Shown one piece after another: positions 13,219 through 26,266 of a DNA stretch of 64,000 nt (within the stretch, counting starts at the first letter, position 1; each line of letters starts with the position of its first letter). Both the position numbers and the translations under genes were made by a program. The notes beneath the pieces are model-generated. The model worked only from the letters and a program-made list of their open reading frames with translations, had not been told where the DNA came from and ran no database searches. The DNA is from Massariosphaeria phaeospora (lineage: Eukaryota; Ascomycota; Dothideomycetes; Pleosporales): assembly GCA_011032825.1 (NCBI GenBank), contig JAADJZ010000017.1, forward strand, positions 496,001 through 560,000, in the 5' to 3' direction.

Positions 13219-14637
13219 TCACTTAGCGACCGCAGCACTAAGCACTTGGGTGCGGAAGAAGCCGCCTTTAGTCCGCTCGATGACTTGCTGGTAGACGGAT
13301 TGTGGCGGGTGGTTCATTACGACGGTTCCGGCTTGGTAGTCGATCTTTGCGTCGACGCGGGTATCGCGGATGAGGTTGACGATCCATTTCTCGCCTTCGT
13401 CTTGTGAGAGGCCGAGGCGGGTTGAGAGATCCCTTCGCGGCGTTAGTGTTAGAAACTTCTGTATAATGGAAGATGGCTTACTTGATGTCAATCCGTTGAT
13501 GGATCTTGCAGTATGATTCTGAGATCAGGTGACGTGCAGCGTCGACGAACGAATCTGCGGTGCCAAGCAGAAAGAAGTCGTTTTTGAGAATCTCCTCGGT
13601 CTCGCCGAGCTTCTTCTGCGCCTCCTCGAAGTCGAAATCGATGTACAAGGCCTTGATGAAGTCGGTGACCGGGTCGCTGTACTCGTAGCCTTCTTGTCGG
13701 ACTACTCTGACCAAGTCCTTTAGTTGTTTCTGATACTGGTTCGAATTGCGGCCTCGGCTTCGAGCCGTGATGACAGCAGCGGCCAAGTATCGTAGAATCC
13801 AGGGGCAGTTTGATTGGATCGTGTTGATGTAGGGTGCGGAGAAGAGCATGTCGGTGAGGGTTTCGCTTGCAGGGGCATGGTTGAACAGCGGGAAGAGTGA
13901 CCAGTGGATCAGCCAGGTTCGGTGTTCCAGTTGGGCGAGAGGGTTGTTGAAAAGGCGCGTGTCGATGTGCTCCTTGATCTTGTTGATTTCCTCGAGCGCG
14001 GACTCCCAGTTTACTGACAGGATCTCGCAGGCGAGTTTGCCCCAGGTTGCTTCGCGCTCTTTGTCGTTGTCTGTGGTCTACATGCCACCGTTAGCATTTC
14101 ACTCCTTGCTTTTCATATGTGTACAGGAGGCCATACCAGGACTCGGAAGCGGTAGAGAAGCTCAGCAGCATCTCCGTAGGCACCGCAGCTGTACTGGAAC
14201 GAGCCAAACTCATATAACTGATCCACCATCTCCACCGTGACACCGTGACTCTCCTTCAGATACGCCAAATTCTGCACTTTGTCGCTCCTCAGATTCGTCA
14301 CGACGTTCTCATCGTCCAGCAGCCCCGAGATCTTGCTCGTCTCCTCTTCCAGCTGCGACAGTCGCTGCAGCACCTGGTCCCGCTTGTTGCCGTACTCGTC
14401 CGGCGCCTTGTCCAGGTCGTGGATTTGCCGGTACAGATCCCCTACGAAGTCGTGCATGTTGGTGGGCTTGAGAAGCTCAAGGAGCAGTTTCTTTTGCTCG
14501 ATCGACAGGTCGGACTCCTCATCGCCGGTGAAGTTGAGGAGCGGGAAGATGAGGTGCCGGTCGAGGTTGGGCATGAGTTTTGGGAGGAGGTTGTGCTGTT
14601 CGACAATGTCGCCGCCGTCGGGAGTAGGAGCCGCCAT
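13219..14637 (-). CDS. INT6: Eukaryotic translation initiation factor 3 subunit e (INT6)
   Basis: Three exons, 14137-14637, 13482-14077 and 13219-13432, give 436 residues, close to the usual eIF3e length. eIF3e is a PCI-domain subunit of the eIF3 scaffold that binds the 40S ribosome and helps recruit mRNA. The N-terminal segment ([20 protein letters not shown], followed by LLNF) and the region [20 protein letters not shown] are characteristic. The C-terminal PCI winged helix includes [20 protein letters not shown] and [13 protein letters not shown]. Introns are 59 nt (14078-14136) and 49 nt (13433-13481), both with GTA donors and frame-keeping joins. The start at 14637 (MAAPTPDGG) is the only reasonable one. 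The gene is transcribed away from mL49 with 297 bp between the two start codons. A second eIF3 subunit gene, eIF3k, lies about 22 kb downstream. Confidence 0.96.
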
Positions 14638-14934
14638 GCTGGGTGGTTGCTCGCTGTACTCTGTCGCGCAGATGTCGGGCGAAGAGAGGCGCGTCGAGCG
14701 GGGGGTGCGGTGGTGGTGTGTGGCCGCTGGGAGATTTTAGGCGTGGTGGGGTTGTGGATGCGGCGTGAAGGAAAAAGGATTGTGCGTAGCGAAGACCCCT
14801 GCCACGCTAAAGTTTTGGAGTTGACGGCGGCGGCAGACCGCATCGCAAAGCTTGCCTCCACTCGACCCCGGACAGCGACACCGACTCTTGTTCTCTTGCA
14901 ATTCGCAGCTTGCCTTGTTATATTCAACTCTATC
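14638..14934. promoter_or_regulatory. Shared divergent promoter, eIF3e / mL49
   Basis: These 297 bp separate the start codons of two oppositely transcribed translation genes, so both promoters must lie here or reach into the neighbouring gene. No TATA box is evident, which is usual for housekeeping genes. Confidence 0.5.
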
Positions 14935-15785
14935 ATGTCGCGAATACAGCCTATTCTGCCCTTTCTGAGGCCATTGGCAGCTCCCAGGCCGGCTGCATGC
15001 CGGCAGGTCTTCCGCTTCTCCACCGCGACGAGACTACGCGTTGATCGTATGCCACTACTACAAACGTCGATTGTAAACTGAGCAAGAAACTCATGCTGCT
15101 ATAGAACCTGCGACGTTAGCGTCCGCTACTCCTACCCTCCCACTCCAAGCAGCACCCGAGCCAACTCCCAACCCTCCATCCACCCCACAAGAAGCCTCGC
15201 GCGCCGCCGACCTCGCAGCAGCAGAAGCAGCAACCGACGCCGACAATCCGCACTCGCCCGCGCCGAAGCCCATCCTCCCATCTAGGCGCCACACCCCTCG
15301 CGAACCGCGACCTCCCAGACCCGCCCCAGATATACTACGCTCAACCCCATTGGGTACTCCTCCCCAACCGCCCTCGAAAACCAAGATGCTCAAACAGCGT
15401 ATACGAGTCAGCCGAGCTGAAGCCGAATCTAGAATCCCGACCCCACAGATCGAGCTCCCACCGCCTAAATACCACATCGCCCGCACCGCCAGCAAGAACC
15501 TGCCCATCTACACCGACTACAAGCGCGGCGGGAATCTGCACCTGACCACTGTGCGCAAGATAACAGGAGATATGGCCGCACTGAGGGACGAGCTGAGGGT
15601 GTTTTTGAACAAGAAGGATGAGGATGTCAAGGTCAACACCTTGACGGCGCACGTGATCGTCAAAGTAAGTTCTCGGGCGCGGAGAGAACAGAGCATAGTT
15701 ATGCAATCCAAATTGTATGCTGACTATCTGACAGGGCCACCATCACGTTGACATCGCCGAGTTCTTGAAGAGTCGGGGGATGTGA
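14935..15785 (+). CDS. IMG2: Mitochondrial large ribosomal subunit protein mL49 (Img2 family)
   Basis: Exons 14935-15046, 15105-15664 and 15735-15785 give 240 residues. The N-terminus (MSRIQPILPFLRPLAAPRP) is basic and lacks acidic residues, as expected for a mitochondrial targeting sequence. A long Ala/Pro-rich linker follows. The Img2/mL49 domain occupies roughly residues 150-240: YHIARTASKNLPIYTDYKRG, LTTVRKITGD and, after the last intron, GHHHVDIAEFLKSRGM at the exact C-terminus, which is diagnostic. Introns of 58 and 70 nt have GT...AG ends and keep the frame; the last exon is only 51 nt. The protein is a structural component of the mitoribosomal large subunit. Confidence 0.94.
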
Positions 15786-17008
15786 ATACTAGACGTTAAC
15801 CCTAGTCGTCACTGGCGTAAGAAATGGCATGTTTCTAGAATCTTGTATCATATGCAGGATTGCCTGCGGACAGAATACCGACGAGCTTTCCGGCTTTGGT
15901 GTTGTACACATTACGGCCATTGTGATTATTGTACTATGTGATACGTCTCCAACGGCCTCTCAAACACCCCACGAACTTGTCCCCCAAAAACGAGGTCGCA
16001 GATTACGGGCAGGTAGCAACAGCATTGTCGCAAACCTTAAGATAATCACGTCTACAAAACGCACATGGGGAAACGACCAATATTCCAATCTAGCCAGAAG
16101 CCCATCTACCGCTGTCCTTCTCCGAACACTACATTCACGCGAGATCTGCCTCGCCTCCTTGTTCGGAGTGTCCCTCTAGCTTTCCCGCCCATCTTCTTTC
16201 TCGTTTGCCTTTGCCTTTGCTACAGGCTTCCTGCGTCCTGTCTAGGGATTCTCGGATAGGCGCTTGTTCAAGGGGCCAAGAGTACGTGCTTGTGCATGTT
16301 GGCAGCGCGAGGCATCGACAGAAAAAATGATATGGGGGCAAAATGCGGCTAGCGGCGAGGAGCCTGGTCTTCGCGGTGTTGGGTCGCTAACTAGTATGTA
16401 GTGGAGTTAGGGACATCTAACGTAGAATTCGCAAGCGTAACGAGCTGCTTGTTGTTTCCTGGGTGCTTGCGCAGTCAGTCAATCGATCCGAACCGCCCAC
16501 GCGTAAGTAGTCACTGATTTGTAAAAATAGGGGAGGAGAGAAAAGTCCAGAGCTGGCGGAAAATAGTAGAGAGTTCTATGTGGTGTTCCGGTGCACGGGG
16601 AACGGCGGTGTCGAGTGGTAACCGGATTCGAAGGCGTACTTTGGAAAACCTGGTTCCTTCTACTTCGAGATTTTACCATCACCAGCTGGAACTGCTTGTT
16701 CAAAAAACGTCGCGTCACGTCCGAGCGGAGTGAACGTTTCGAAAAATCCCTTAGTTCCAGTTCAGTTCAGTTCATTTCCTTTGTTGGTCGTGGAACTTTC
16801 CAGCTACTCCGACTTGTCTCACTGGCCGTCGGACTCATTCAATGTCTCTGACAGACACGCTTTGTCGCAACTGGCCTCTTCACCGTCTGAGTCTCACAAT
16901 GCTGGGAATGACTAGAAGGGGCGGCGTTGAAGGAAAGGGGTATATAACGCCCGTCCCCTTCGGACTCCTGAGCAACATCACCGCTGACAACAAGTCCCTC
17001 TCCTCAGC
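15786..17008. other. Intergenic, promoter of the exonuclease gene at its right end
   Basis: No convincing gene. A TATA box at 16941 and a CT-rich leader mark the right end as promoter. The remainder contains only short frames without family signatures. Confidence 0.5.
16941..16947 (+). promoter_or_regulatory. TATA box of the exonuclease gene
   Basis: TATATAA lies 68 bp upstream of the ATG at 17009 and is followed by a C/T-rich leader, a typical fungal TATA position. Confidence 0.6.
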
Positions 17009-17797
17009 ATGGAAAGCCCAATCTTTGTTTCCGACGAGACCCAGCTGCGCTCCATGCTCTCGACACTCCGCACGCCCTCCAACAGCCAGCCTTCCTTGTA
17101 CATCGATCTCGAAGGCGAAAACTTGAGCCGCGACGGCACAATCTCCCTGCTCACGCTACATGTCCTGCCATCCCAAACCACATACCTCGTCGACGTCCAC
17201 AATCTCCAAAACTCTGCCTTCACGACCGCAGTTTCCGCGACCGACGATCAGACTCTCAAGAAAGTGCTGGAGTCCGCTGAAATCAAGAAAGTCTTCTTCG
17301 ACGTGCGCAATGACTCAGACGCGCTCTTCTTCCACTATGGCATTGCTCTACAGGGCAATCAAGACCTTCAACTCATGGAATTAGCCGCACGGGACTACAA
17401 TCGCAAATTCGTGAGCGGGCTGGGCAAGTGTCTGGCAAGCCTCCATCTGCCCCAACGAGAGCACGCCGAGTGCCAGCACGTCAAAGAAGAGGCCCCGAAG
17501 CTGTTTGCTCCCGATAAAGGCGGATCGTACGCGGTGTTCAATGAGCGTCCACTCCAGCCTCTCATCAAGCAGTACTGTGTTCAAGATGTTGTGCATATGC
17601 CGGCGCTGTGGCAGCGTTATAATTCGGACATGGATGATTTCTGGCGCGATATGGTCGAGCAGGCTACGGAGGCACGTGTCCAGGAGAGCCAGAGCTCGGG
17701 CTACCAGCCACATGGTAGGCATAAGGCGCACGGGTGCTGGACTAAGGCCGACATCAAAGATGCTCGTAAGCGTTGGAATCGGACCGGCGCTTTGTAG
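17009..17797 (+). CDS. 3'-5' exonuclease domain protein (DEDDy, RNase D/EXD1-like)
   Basis: Intronless, 262 residues. The fold and the catalytic acids of the DEDD exonuclease superfamily are visible: Exo I as LYIDLEG (Asp-x-Glu, near residues 31-36), Exo II as FFDVRNDSDALFFHYGI, and Exo III as YCVQDVVHM, where Tyr precedes Asp by four positions (DEDDy type). Such proteins hydrolyse RNA or DNA from the 3' end using two metal ions. The fungal EXD1-like group is widespread and poorly characterised. The C-terminus (HGRHKAHGCWTKADIKDARK) is basic. No targeting sequence is obvious. Fold assignment is firm; substrate is unknown. Confidence 0.88.
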   Translation: MESPIFVSDETQLRSMLSTLRTPSNSQPSLYIDLEGENLSRDGTISLLTLHVLPSQTTYLVDVHNLQNSAFTTAVSATDDQTLKKVLESAEIKKVFFDVRNDSDALFFHYGIALQGNQDLQLMELAARDYNRKFVSGLGKCLASLHLPQREHAECQHVKEEAPKLFAPDKGGSYAVFNERPLQPLIKQYCVQDVVHMPALWQRYNSDMDDFWRDMVEQATEARVQESQSSGYQPHGRHKAHGCWTKADIKDARKRWNRTGAL

Positions 17798-18008
17798 AGT
17801 AGCCCTGATATCAGAACCGCATGCTGAACTGCTCAAGCTGTACTGAGATGACAATCGGTTCGGAATAAGGCTGTTGAATTTATTGCGGATTGGCATGGGT
17901 CCAGTCTGGACTCACAAGTAAATACTCGACCACGGATGAGTTCTAGTGGAGCACATAGATGAATAGAATACATACATACATACAATCTCCATCTTCTCGT
18001 GCCGTTCG

Positions 18009-21000
18009 CTAACTGTTCGAAGACGAGAAGAAGTCTTTGACGGATCTGGATAGTCTGTGTCTCTTGCTGGAGGCACTCTTTGCTGACCGCGTAGGACTAG
18101 GACTGGGTGAACTTCGCCAACCAGAACCTGCATCTTTGGACACGGGGACCTGTAGTGTTGGAGGTTGTAGTCGTACTGCACTATCCATACGTAGCTGGCA
18201 TTCCGGGCATAAGAATTCTTTGGGCATGTTCGAAAGTAACGCCCCCGCACTGCCCGCTCGTTTCTCCTCGAGTAGGCCGATGATTTGGTTCGTCCGCTCG
18301 GTGCTCCACTCAGAGAAGATCTGGCGAACGAGATCATCGGCAGTGTACGCCCGCGCCCTCGAGGTGGACTGGCGGCAATGATCGCAGTCCCTGAATCTTG
18401 CCGGGATTTCTATCCATGGGTCGGCTCCGTACGAAAGAAGCAGGGTTACGATCTGCGCTACCTTGTCCAGTAAGTCGCTGTACTTCGATGCGTCTCGTCC
18501 ACGAACTGGAGACGTCTTGGCTATTTGCAGCCACACCTCGCTGTTCCATAATCGGTCCCACTCTGGTCTCATGAGCAAGCAACTCCATGGCGTGCGACTG
18601 GGTTTGAATAGTTCCGGTCTGTTAGGGTCTGCGCCATGCTCGAGTAGCACTCGTAGTAAATCAAGATCTTTCCCGTCGATGGCGCTGATTAGCAGCGAGC
18701 GTCCACCGAGGTCGTAAGTGATCGGAGTTTCGCGGCTCAAGCTCCAGTCCACATACAAGTAGAGCTTACATGTAAGGGCGTAGTCGAAGATGGACTGGCA
18801 GTATTTTCGGATGACAGCATCGCCCACTGTGACCGGTTCAAATTGAGTCCAGTGCTTTTCGGGTGTTGAGTTGGAAGTAGCCGACGTCGCGAGGGAAGGT
18901 AGGATAATTTCTTGGGGTCCATTAGTGATCCACGATCCGATTCTGTCCAGCTCCTCTATAACAAGTAACGGAGTCTCGCCTGAGCTCTGTTCTAGTGCTT
19001 TGACGTATTTCATACATGGTGGCATGAGTCTCCATAACCTTCTTATCGTGTCATCTCCCTGCGGAATTGTCTTCAAGCGAAGCACATATAAACCGCATAA
19101 TGAGCGGTTCGGGTCGAAGGAGTCGTCGGTCCCAGAGCAAACGTAATCCCATATATCTTGACTGTGAAGGAAGTCTTTGACGGTTCGATGCAGATAAGAT
19201 ACCTCGCCACCCTCTTTATTGTGTTCTAGTTGTTGGGCCTGTATCCTTAGCTGTAACTGGATCGAACGCGGTTCAAGTAGGCCCTTACAACGGCTAAGCA
19301 GACGTCGCCGCATGATCTCCACCTTCGCTAAAATCTCATCTGTAGTGAGCGGTTGCTGATGGACGGTAAGAGCAACGTTAAACCCTTCTTCGGCAAAGTA
19401 CAATTCTAATAGTGATAATGGTTCATGGGCGGCGTCGATGATCTGTATTAACTGCGAAGCTTGCTCGAAGTGCTGGGGTTCCAATTTATCCAGAATCTTT
19501 TTGAACAAGAGGTCGAGCTCGGAGGGAAGCTGATCCACTCGCTTTTGTAACTCCGCAGGTCTATCACCATCCCGTAATCCTACTAAGAGGGACGACACGA
19601 CTAGGTAGACCCACAGAAACACTCCGGATGCTTTTTCTGTGATTGTCTGGATAATCTGAAATGCGTCATCTGGATTTCCCTGATGCCACGTCGCGAACAT
19701 GGCGTTCTCCATCAAATTTTCCGACGCATACAGTTCGATATCTCCCAGAGTCAGGTATTCTAGCTTGAGGTTGGGCTGATTATCGAAAGCTTCTTCGAAG
19801 GCTAGCCACGGCCGACTAGCAACGCAAATTTTGACGTTTGGACATGCAGCGGTTTGCTTGATCCAGTGGATCAGTTCAGCGATATCGCCGTCGAACTCGT
19901 CAAGACCATCTATGATGATAAAAAACCGGTACTTCGAATTATCATACTCGATTAACTTCTTGAATGCATCAGTCAATTCTGGCCACGTTAGAGGATGAAG
20001 GTCGGTGCCGAAGAGTTCGTGATTCTTCCATCTTCGGGGAAAAACTTGAGGCAGTAACTCTGAATGTTGTTCAAGGCATTGATAAAGCAACGCCTGCATA
20101 AGCCCATTCCGCGACATTTGCATAGCTGTCCCTGAATTCCAAAAGAACCACCCAGCACGAATGAGTTCAGTTCCATTTGTCCACCTTTGGAGGTGACGAA
20201 CGGTCCTTGGGTCGTTGTCCATGAACTTCATCAGAGTGGATTTTCCAGAACCTGGTTTTCCCGTGACCCAATAGATGCTACGTTCTTTCTCTAGCCAGTC
20301 ACTAAAGCTATGTCGATATATTCTTTCACTGGTAGTACCAGTAGTACTTTGTCCACGGTACAGCCAATTAAAGGTCTTCGCATGCGCCTCTTTAATCCTC
20401 TCGTATCTGTCAGCTCTTTCGTAGAAATTGAGGAGATGCATGATGTTCGAGGTCGCTCTTTGCTTCCGGTCAGTCTCTGCCGCGCTGGATAGTTGTGTAG
20501 AAAATGCGCTGATATCGCTAGAAATCTGGGGTTGCCAATTTTGATGCTTCATCGTTTCTAGTAGATCCTTTTGCCATTGCTTGGTGGACACCCCGAGTTT
20601 GCTGATGGAAGTACTAAGCTTCTCCACTTGCAGTGCGTTTTCTCGGTGCTCTCTAGCATTTTGGTCTCTGAATGTATCATTAGCATGGTCTTTCTGTTCG
20701 GTTTAAAGAGAGTAAAACCAACCGAAGTAACACAATGAGGGTAGTATCAATTTGTCCCCTTAAAGCGTCTAGTCTAGAGGATATGGAGTGAATACGGTCT
20801 GAGCTCCAGATAGTATTAAGGGCTTGCCGAAAGCTTTTCCACTTTTTACTCTTTCCGTCCACCTTGAGCTTGTTCACGGCTTGAAGCAACTCCTGCGCGG
20901 TCGTCCTACATTGGCGACATAAATCTTCGAGCTGTCTCTCGGGTTCGGATCTGGCTTGAGGTCCTGCTCTCATCATGCCCACTGTCAGCCTGTCCAGATG

Positions 21001-21150
21001 AGTGGTTATGGCTTCGAGCTCGAGGTATTCAACAAGCGCCCCATCGGCTGATTTGTACAACTCTTGAGTCTTGCTCAGGAGGGTGCCGCAAAACGCAACG
21101 AATTGAACAATATTTCCGGCAAGGCCAATCGCGGTGAGTGGGTCAGCCAT
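18009..21150 (-). CDS. NACHT-domain NOD-like receptor with ankyrin repeats (1028 aa)
   Basis: Exons 20723-21150 and 18009-20667 join across a 55-nt intron (GTTGGT donor, TGCTAAT branch site, TTCAG acceptor). The N-terminal domain (MADPLTAIGLAGNIVQFVAF, about residues 1-145) matches the helical Helo-like N-terminal domain common in fungal NLRs. The NACHT ATPase follows, with Walker A GKPGSGKST at 279-287 and Walker B FFIIIDGLDEFDGD at 391-404. Ankyrin-type sequence follows at about 799-826 (LLRVLLEHGADPN) and 883-896 (TLLLSYGADPW). Beyond it lie two CxxC motifs, CDHC at 904-907 and CPEC at 963-966, then a basic Ser-rich tail. Fungal NLRs of this build act in non-self recognition and regulated cell death, and the ankyrin region is the usual sensor part. 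Only two recognisable ankyrin units remain, so the sensor is short or degenerate. The frame is open throughout. Confidence 0.9.
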
Positions 21151-22022
21151 ATCATGTAAGAGAACTCCGACTCAAGGGTGACAAGGTGGGCGAATTTGAT
21201 TGATTTCGACGAGGCTGAAGACATGTTTTGTTTTTCCATCGCCGAGTCCATCTCGCCCCCAACTCACCGGCTAGACAGCGGGGCACTGCTCCTGCAGCAA
21301 GGATCCAAGCACATCGTAACTCGTGCTAGAAACGATAACCGACTAGTCGGTACGACCGCCGGCGTCACAAGTCTCTTGTTTGCTTGCTGGCTTCGAAGAC
21401 TTTATTAGACGATTCTCTTAACAATCTAGGAGATTTTAGCAATAGGTAGATAGTCTACCCCTATCTTACAAAGCCCTAGATTGCAGAGGTAAGCAGGTAC
21501 GGAGTAGGTGGGCGTCGGAAACGAATTATGTAAGGGGGGCACCGAGTCCCAGGCCGCTCGAGACGATCGGCAGTCGGACCCGAAAAGCAGGGATGAGTCA
21601 GCACCCACCATCTTCAACTTTGACTACGGTGGTACTTTCATCTCTATAATTATCCACGATCTTCCTACCATGCTGGCTACATATATTTTGCGTCGAAACT
21701 CTGTTCAACATACCACAAAAATCCCACGTTCATGAATACCATAGCACAGATGGAAGCACGAACACCGCACGCTGCATGCGTAGGCTTGCGAACAAAGGGG
21801 TGTTTTGTACTCCGTATACCGACACCATTGAATGGACAATCATGATGCTCTTCCGGCGAACGCTTTATCCAAACGACTGCCTGTGCTCATCTTTCTTTCA
21901 CGTACGCAATTCATGTCCACATGCCAGCTCTTACTCCCCACACACTCCACACACTCCACACCCCAACTCCAGAATCCCAAAACAAAAACCAACCCAAGCC
22001 AACCAACTACTCTATTTCCAAA
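21151..22022. other. Divergent intergenic region, NLR / small Cys protein
   Basis: This 872-bp spacer lies between two start codons pointing outward. The right end (about 21940-22020) is a CA/CT-rich leader typical of fungal 5'-UTRs. Nothing else is recognisable. Confidence 0.45.
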
Positions 22023-22370
22023 ATGTGCTACCTCCGCCTCACGCGCTACAGCTGTAGCCACCTGTCCCCAATCCACACAGCAGCCTACACTCCCCCCTAC
22101 ACCTCTACCTCTACCACCCAAGCTACATCCTCCAACCCGAACGTCCCACAACCTCCTCCCGCCGTTCACAAGCGTCAGAATTCGCCTTTGACGGAGTGGC
22201 CGACCCATGAAGACTCGAGCGTGGAAGGGTGCCAGGATGCAGGGAGAAGAGGGGCAAGGTGTGAGGGGTTACTAAGGAATTTGGAAGTTCTGGAGCGGGC
22301 GAGGGATGGCTTGTGTAGGGAGTGTCGTGGAGGTGGAGTGAACAATGGGCAAATGGAGGGTGGTGAATAG
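22023..22370 (+). CDS. Small cysteine-containing protein, probable conserved fungal family (115 aa)
   Basis: A 115-codon intronless frame begins MCYLRLTRYSCSH. Many Pezizomycotina genomes encode short proteins that start this way, with a Cys-x-His pair near residues 11-13 and further Cys pairs towards the end. Here the C-terminal part has GCQDAGRRGARCEGLL and GLCRECRGG. The middle is low-complexity Ser/Thr/Pro. The Cys/His spacing suggests a small metal-binding module, but no function is known to me. The start is preceded by a CA-rich leader and CCAAAATGT context. It is transcribed away from the NLR. Recognition rests on memory of the family's N-terminus, so confidence is moderate. It could be a chance frame. 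Confidence 0.5.
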   Translation: MCYLRLTRYSCSHLSPIHTAAYTPPYTSTSTTQATSSNPNVPQPPPAVHKRQNSPLTEWPTHEDSSVEGCQDAGRRGARCEGLLRNLEVLERARDGLCRECRGGGVNNGQMEGGE

Positions 22371-22655
22371 GGAGAAGTGGTTGAAGAGTCGCTGATAGGG
22401 GAGGAGAGACGAAAGACTAGGAGAAATGTGAGAAAAGTGGGTGTGATACAAGCCCTGGGAAACATGATTTGGCCGGATCGATCCCATTCCCAAGGACATG
22501 TGAAGTTTGTATTCATAATCCTTTCCTAACGCCAAACCGGTATTCCCTGTCTTGTATGTCCTGTTGCACCGGTGCGCCGGTGCGCCGACGCTCGAATCTA
22601 TATACAAAGCAATCGTGTAAAAGAATACCAAAGAAGAAAAAATTACGAGAAGAAC

Positions 22656-24515
<1,860 letters not shown>

Positions 24516-25286
24516 GTTGGTGAAAGTGAGCACAAGGGAAGCTCACATTGAGAAGCAAAATATTAGCGGGAGTATCTTCTTTCCTGTGTCGCGGTGTTCA
24601 ATGTTGGATGTCGTATCACGGCGGCAGGCGAACGACATCTATCTAGCTTTTGGACCCTGCCAAGTCGGGAATCGGAAGGCACGACACAGGGCAGGGCTCT
24701 TTCCGACAACATCGAGCATGGACTCCATTCATTACTGCAGAAATGTCTACGGTACTCTGTAGGTATCTAGTGCGCCAACGTATCGCTGTCTAATCCGATG
24801 GAACAGAGGAGCCCATCTCTGAGGCGGATTTGCATCGTTATACCCGACACCGATGGCTGTACTCCGTACGAGCTCCGTTATCGTCAGGCTAGCCAATGAA
24901 GCTACTTACGAAATGCTTACAGAAAAAACGACGAAGCGGAGTCGGCGAAACGGTATGTCAAGTTCAATTAACAAGTACAAAGAAGCCTAATATTTACGGC
25001 TGAAGATGAAGGTGAGAGGAGTTTGTATTCCAAACTGTGGCCGTACTAAGGGCGGGGTGGTTCTGCGATTCTAAGTGGATAGAGACTGACTTTTTTTGAT
25101 ACTGTCGCTAGAATTAAAGTATTTGTGTAACGCTCTTGCATGCTCGATCAGGTTTTGTGTGAAAAGGAAGTCCCTGGGTAGCTAGCTAGTGTGCTGGTTT
25201 GGGTCAAGCGCGGGGTTTGTCTTTCACTGCCTCATCCATGGAACCACCACCTGCCATCTCACACTTGCAGCCGTCATCCAGGCGCC
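24516..25286. promoter_or_regulatory. Divergent promoter region, GH47 mannosidase / VPS71
   Basis: This 771-bp spacer between two outward-facing start codons has no gene-like frame. It should contain both promoters. I see no clear TATA box. Confidence 0.45.
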
Positions 25287-26083
25287 ATGCCGCACGTCGA
25301 GCTCCTCCCCAACTCGTCCTCGGCCGCCGCTCCCGGATGGACGTATGTGGTCGACACAGGCTACGATCCCTCCAAGGTCGCCATCAACCCCAAGGACAGG
25401 AAGCGCGCTGCTCCCCGCGGGGGTCCGCGAGGCGAGAATGAGCTCTCGGCACGACAGCAGACGGCCATTGCGCGGCGCATAGCACAGCTGGAGAGGGACA
25501 ACGACCCGAAGCAGGGTATCGCGATACCTGGAAAGCCATGTACGGGCGCCCCGTGCGGATTTGTTGCAGTATGCTGACCTGTTGCGGGATAGCCGTGCCC
25601 AAGACGCAGAACGCCAGGCGCATCATCCAGTACCAGCGGCAGATCAAGCACTGGCTCGACGACGAAGAAGCGCAGATGGCGCAGCAACAGCAGGCGCCGT
25701 CGTCGCGGGCTACCGCCGCCAGCCGCGCTGTTGCGCAAACCCCGCGACGACCAAGCATCATGCCCTCTGGTCCGCCGACGCCGGCAGAGGCAACGCCAGC
25801 ACAGGCTGACCACGCCGAACCTGAGGAACTGCTGCTGTCCATCACAAGTTCGATGCCGCCGCCCCTCGACCAAACGCAGCTTCAAGCGCTCCTCTCTGCA
25901 CCGCCGCTGTCGTACGCCGCATCCCATGTCGCCCCACCGCCTGCTGGTGGCCCCCCGCAGCGACAATTCTGCGATAACTGTGGGTACTGGGGCAAGATCA
26001 AGTGCCTGAAGTGTGGCGCACGGGTATGCGGGCTAGAATGCAAAGAGGCCCACGAGGCAACCCGGTGCCTGAAGTGGGCATGA
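25287..26083 (+). CDS. VPS71: SWR1 chromatin-remodelling complex subunit Vps71/Swc6 (HIT zinc finger)
   Basis: Exons 25287-25539 and 25593-26083 give 247 residues. The 53-nt intron has a GTACGG donor, CTGAC branch site and GATAG acceptor. The join gives PSVPKTQNARRIIQYQRQI, the conserved block of the Vps71/ZNHIT1 family, followed by LDDEEAQ. The C-terminus is a zf-HIT treble clef: Cys211, Cys214, Cys222, Cys225, Cys230, Cys234, His238 and Cys243. The central region is Ala/Pro/Gln-rich. The SWR1 complex exchanges H2A for H2A.Z, and this subunit helps bind Arp6 and H2A.Z. Alternative acceptors nearby would break the frame. Confidence 0.88.
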
Positions 26084-26266
26084 TTTTAAGACACAGTTTG
26101 CAGTACCAGGCGTTTGGAATTTGTCAAATCTTTACGATACCCAACCGGTAGGAGGCGCGATGGAACTGCTCATCTGGATTCCATGGACCTGAGACTTTAC
26201 TGTTGATTCATCAATATAACCAGCTATAGCAGTTACACCTTCGCGTCTCCCACTCTTTTCAACCCT

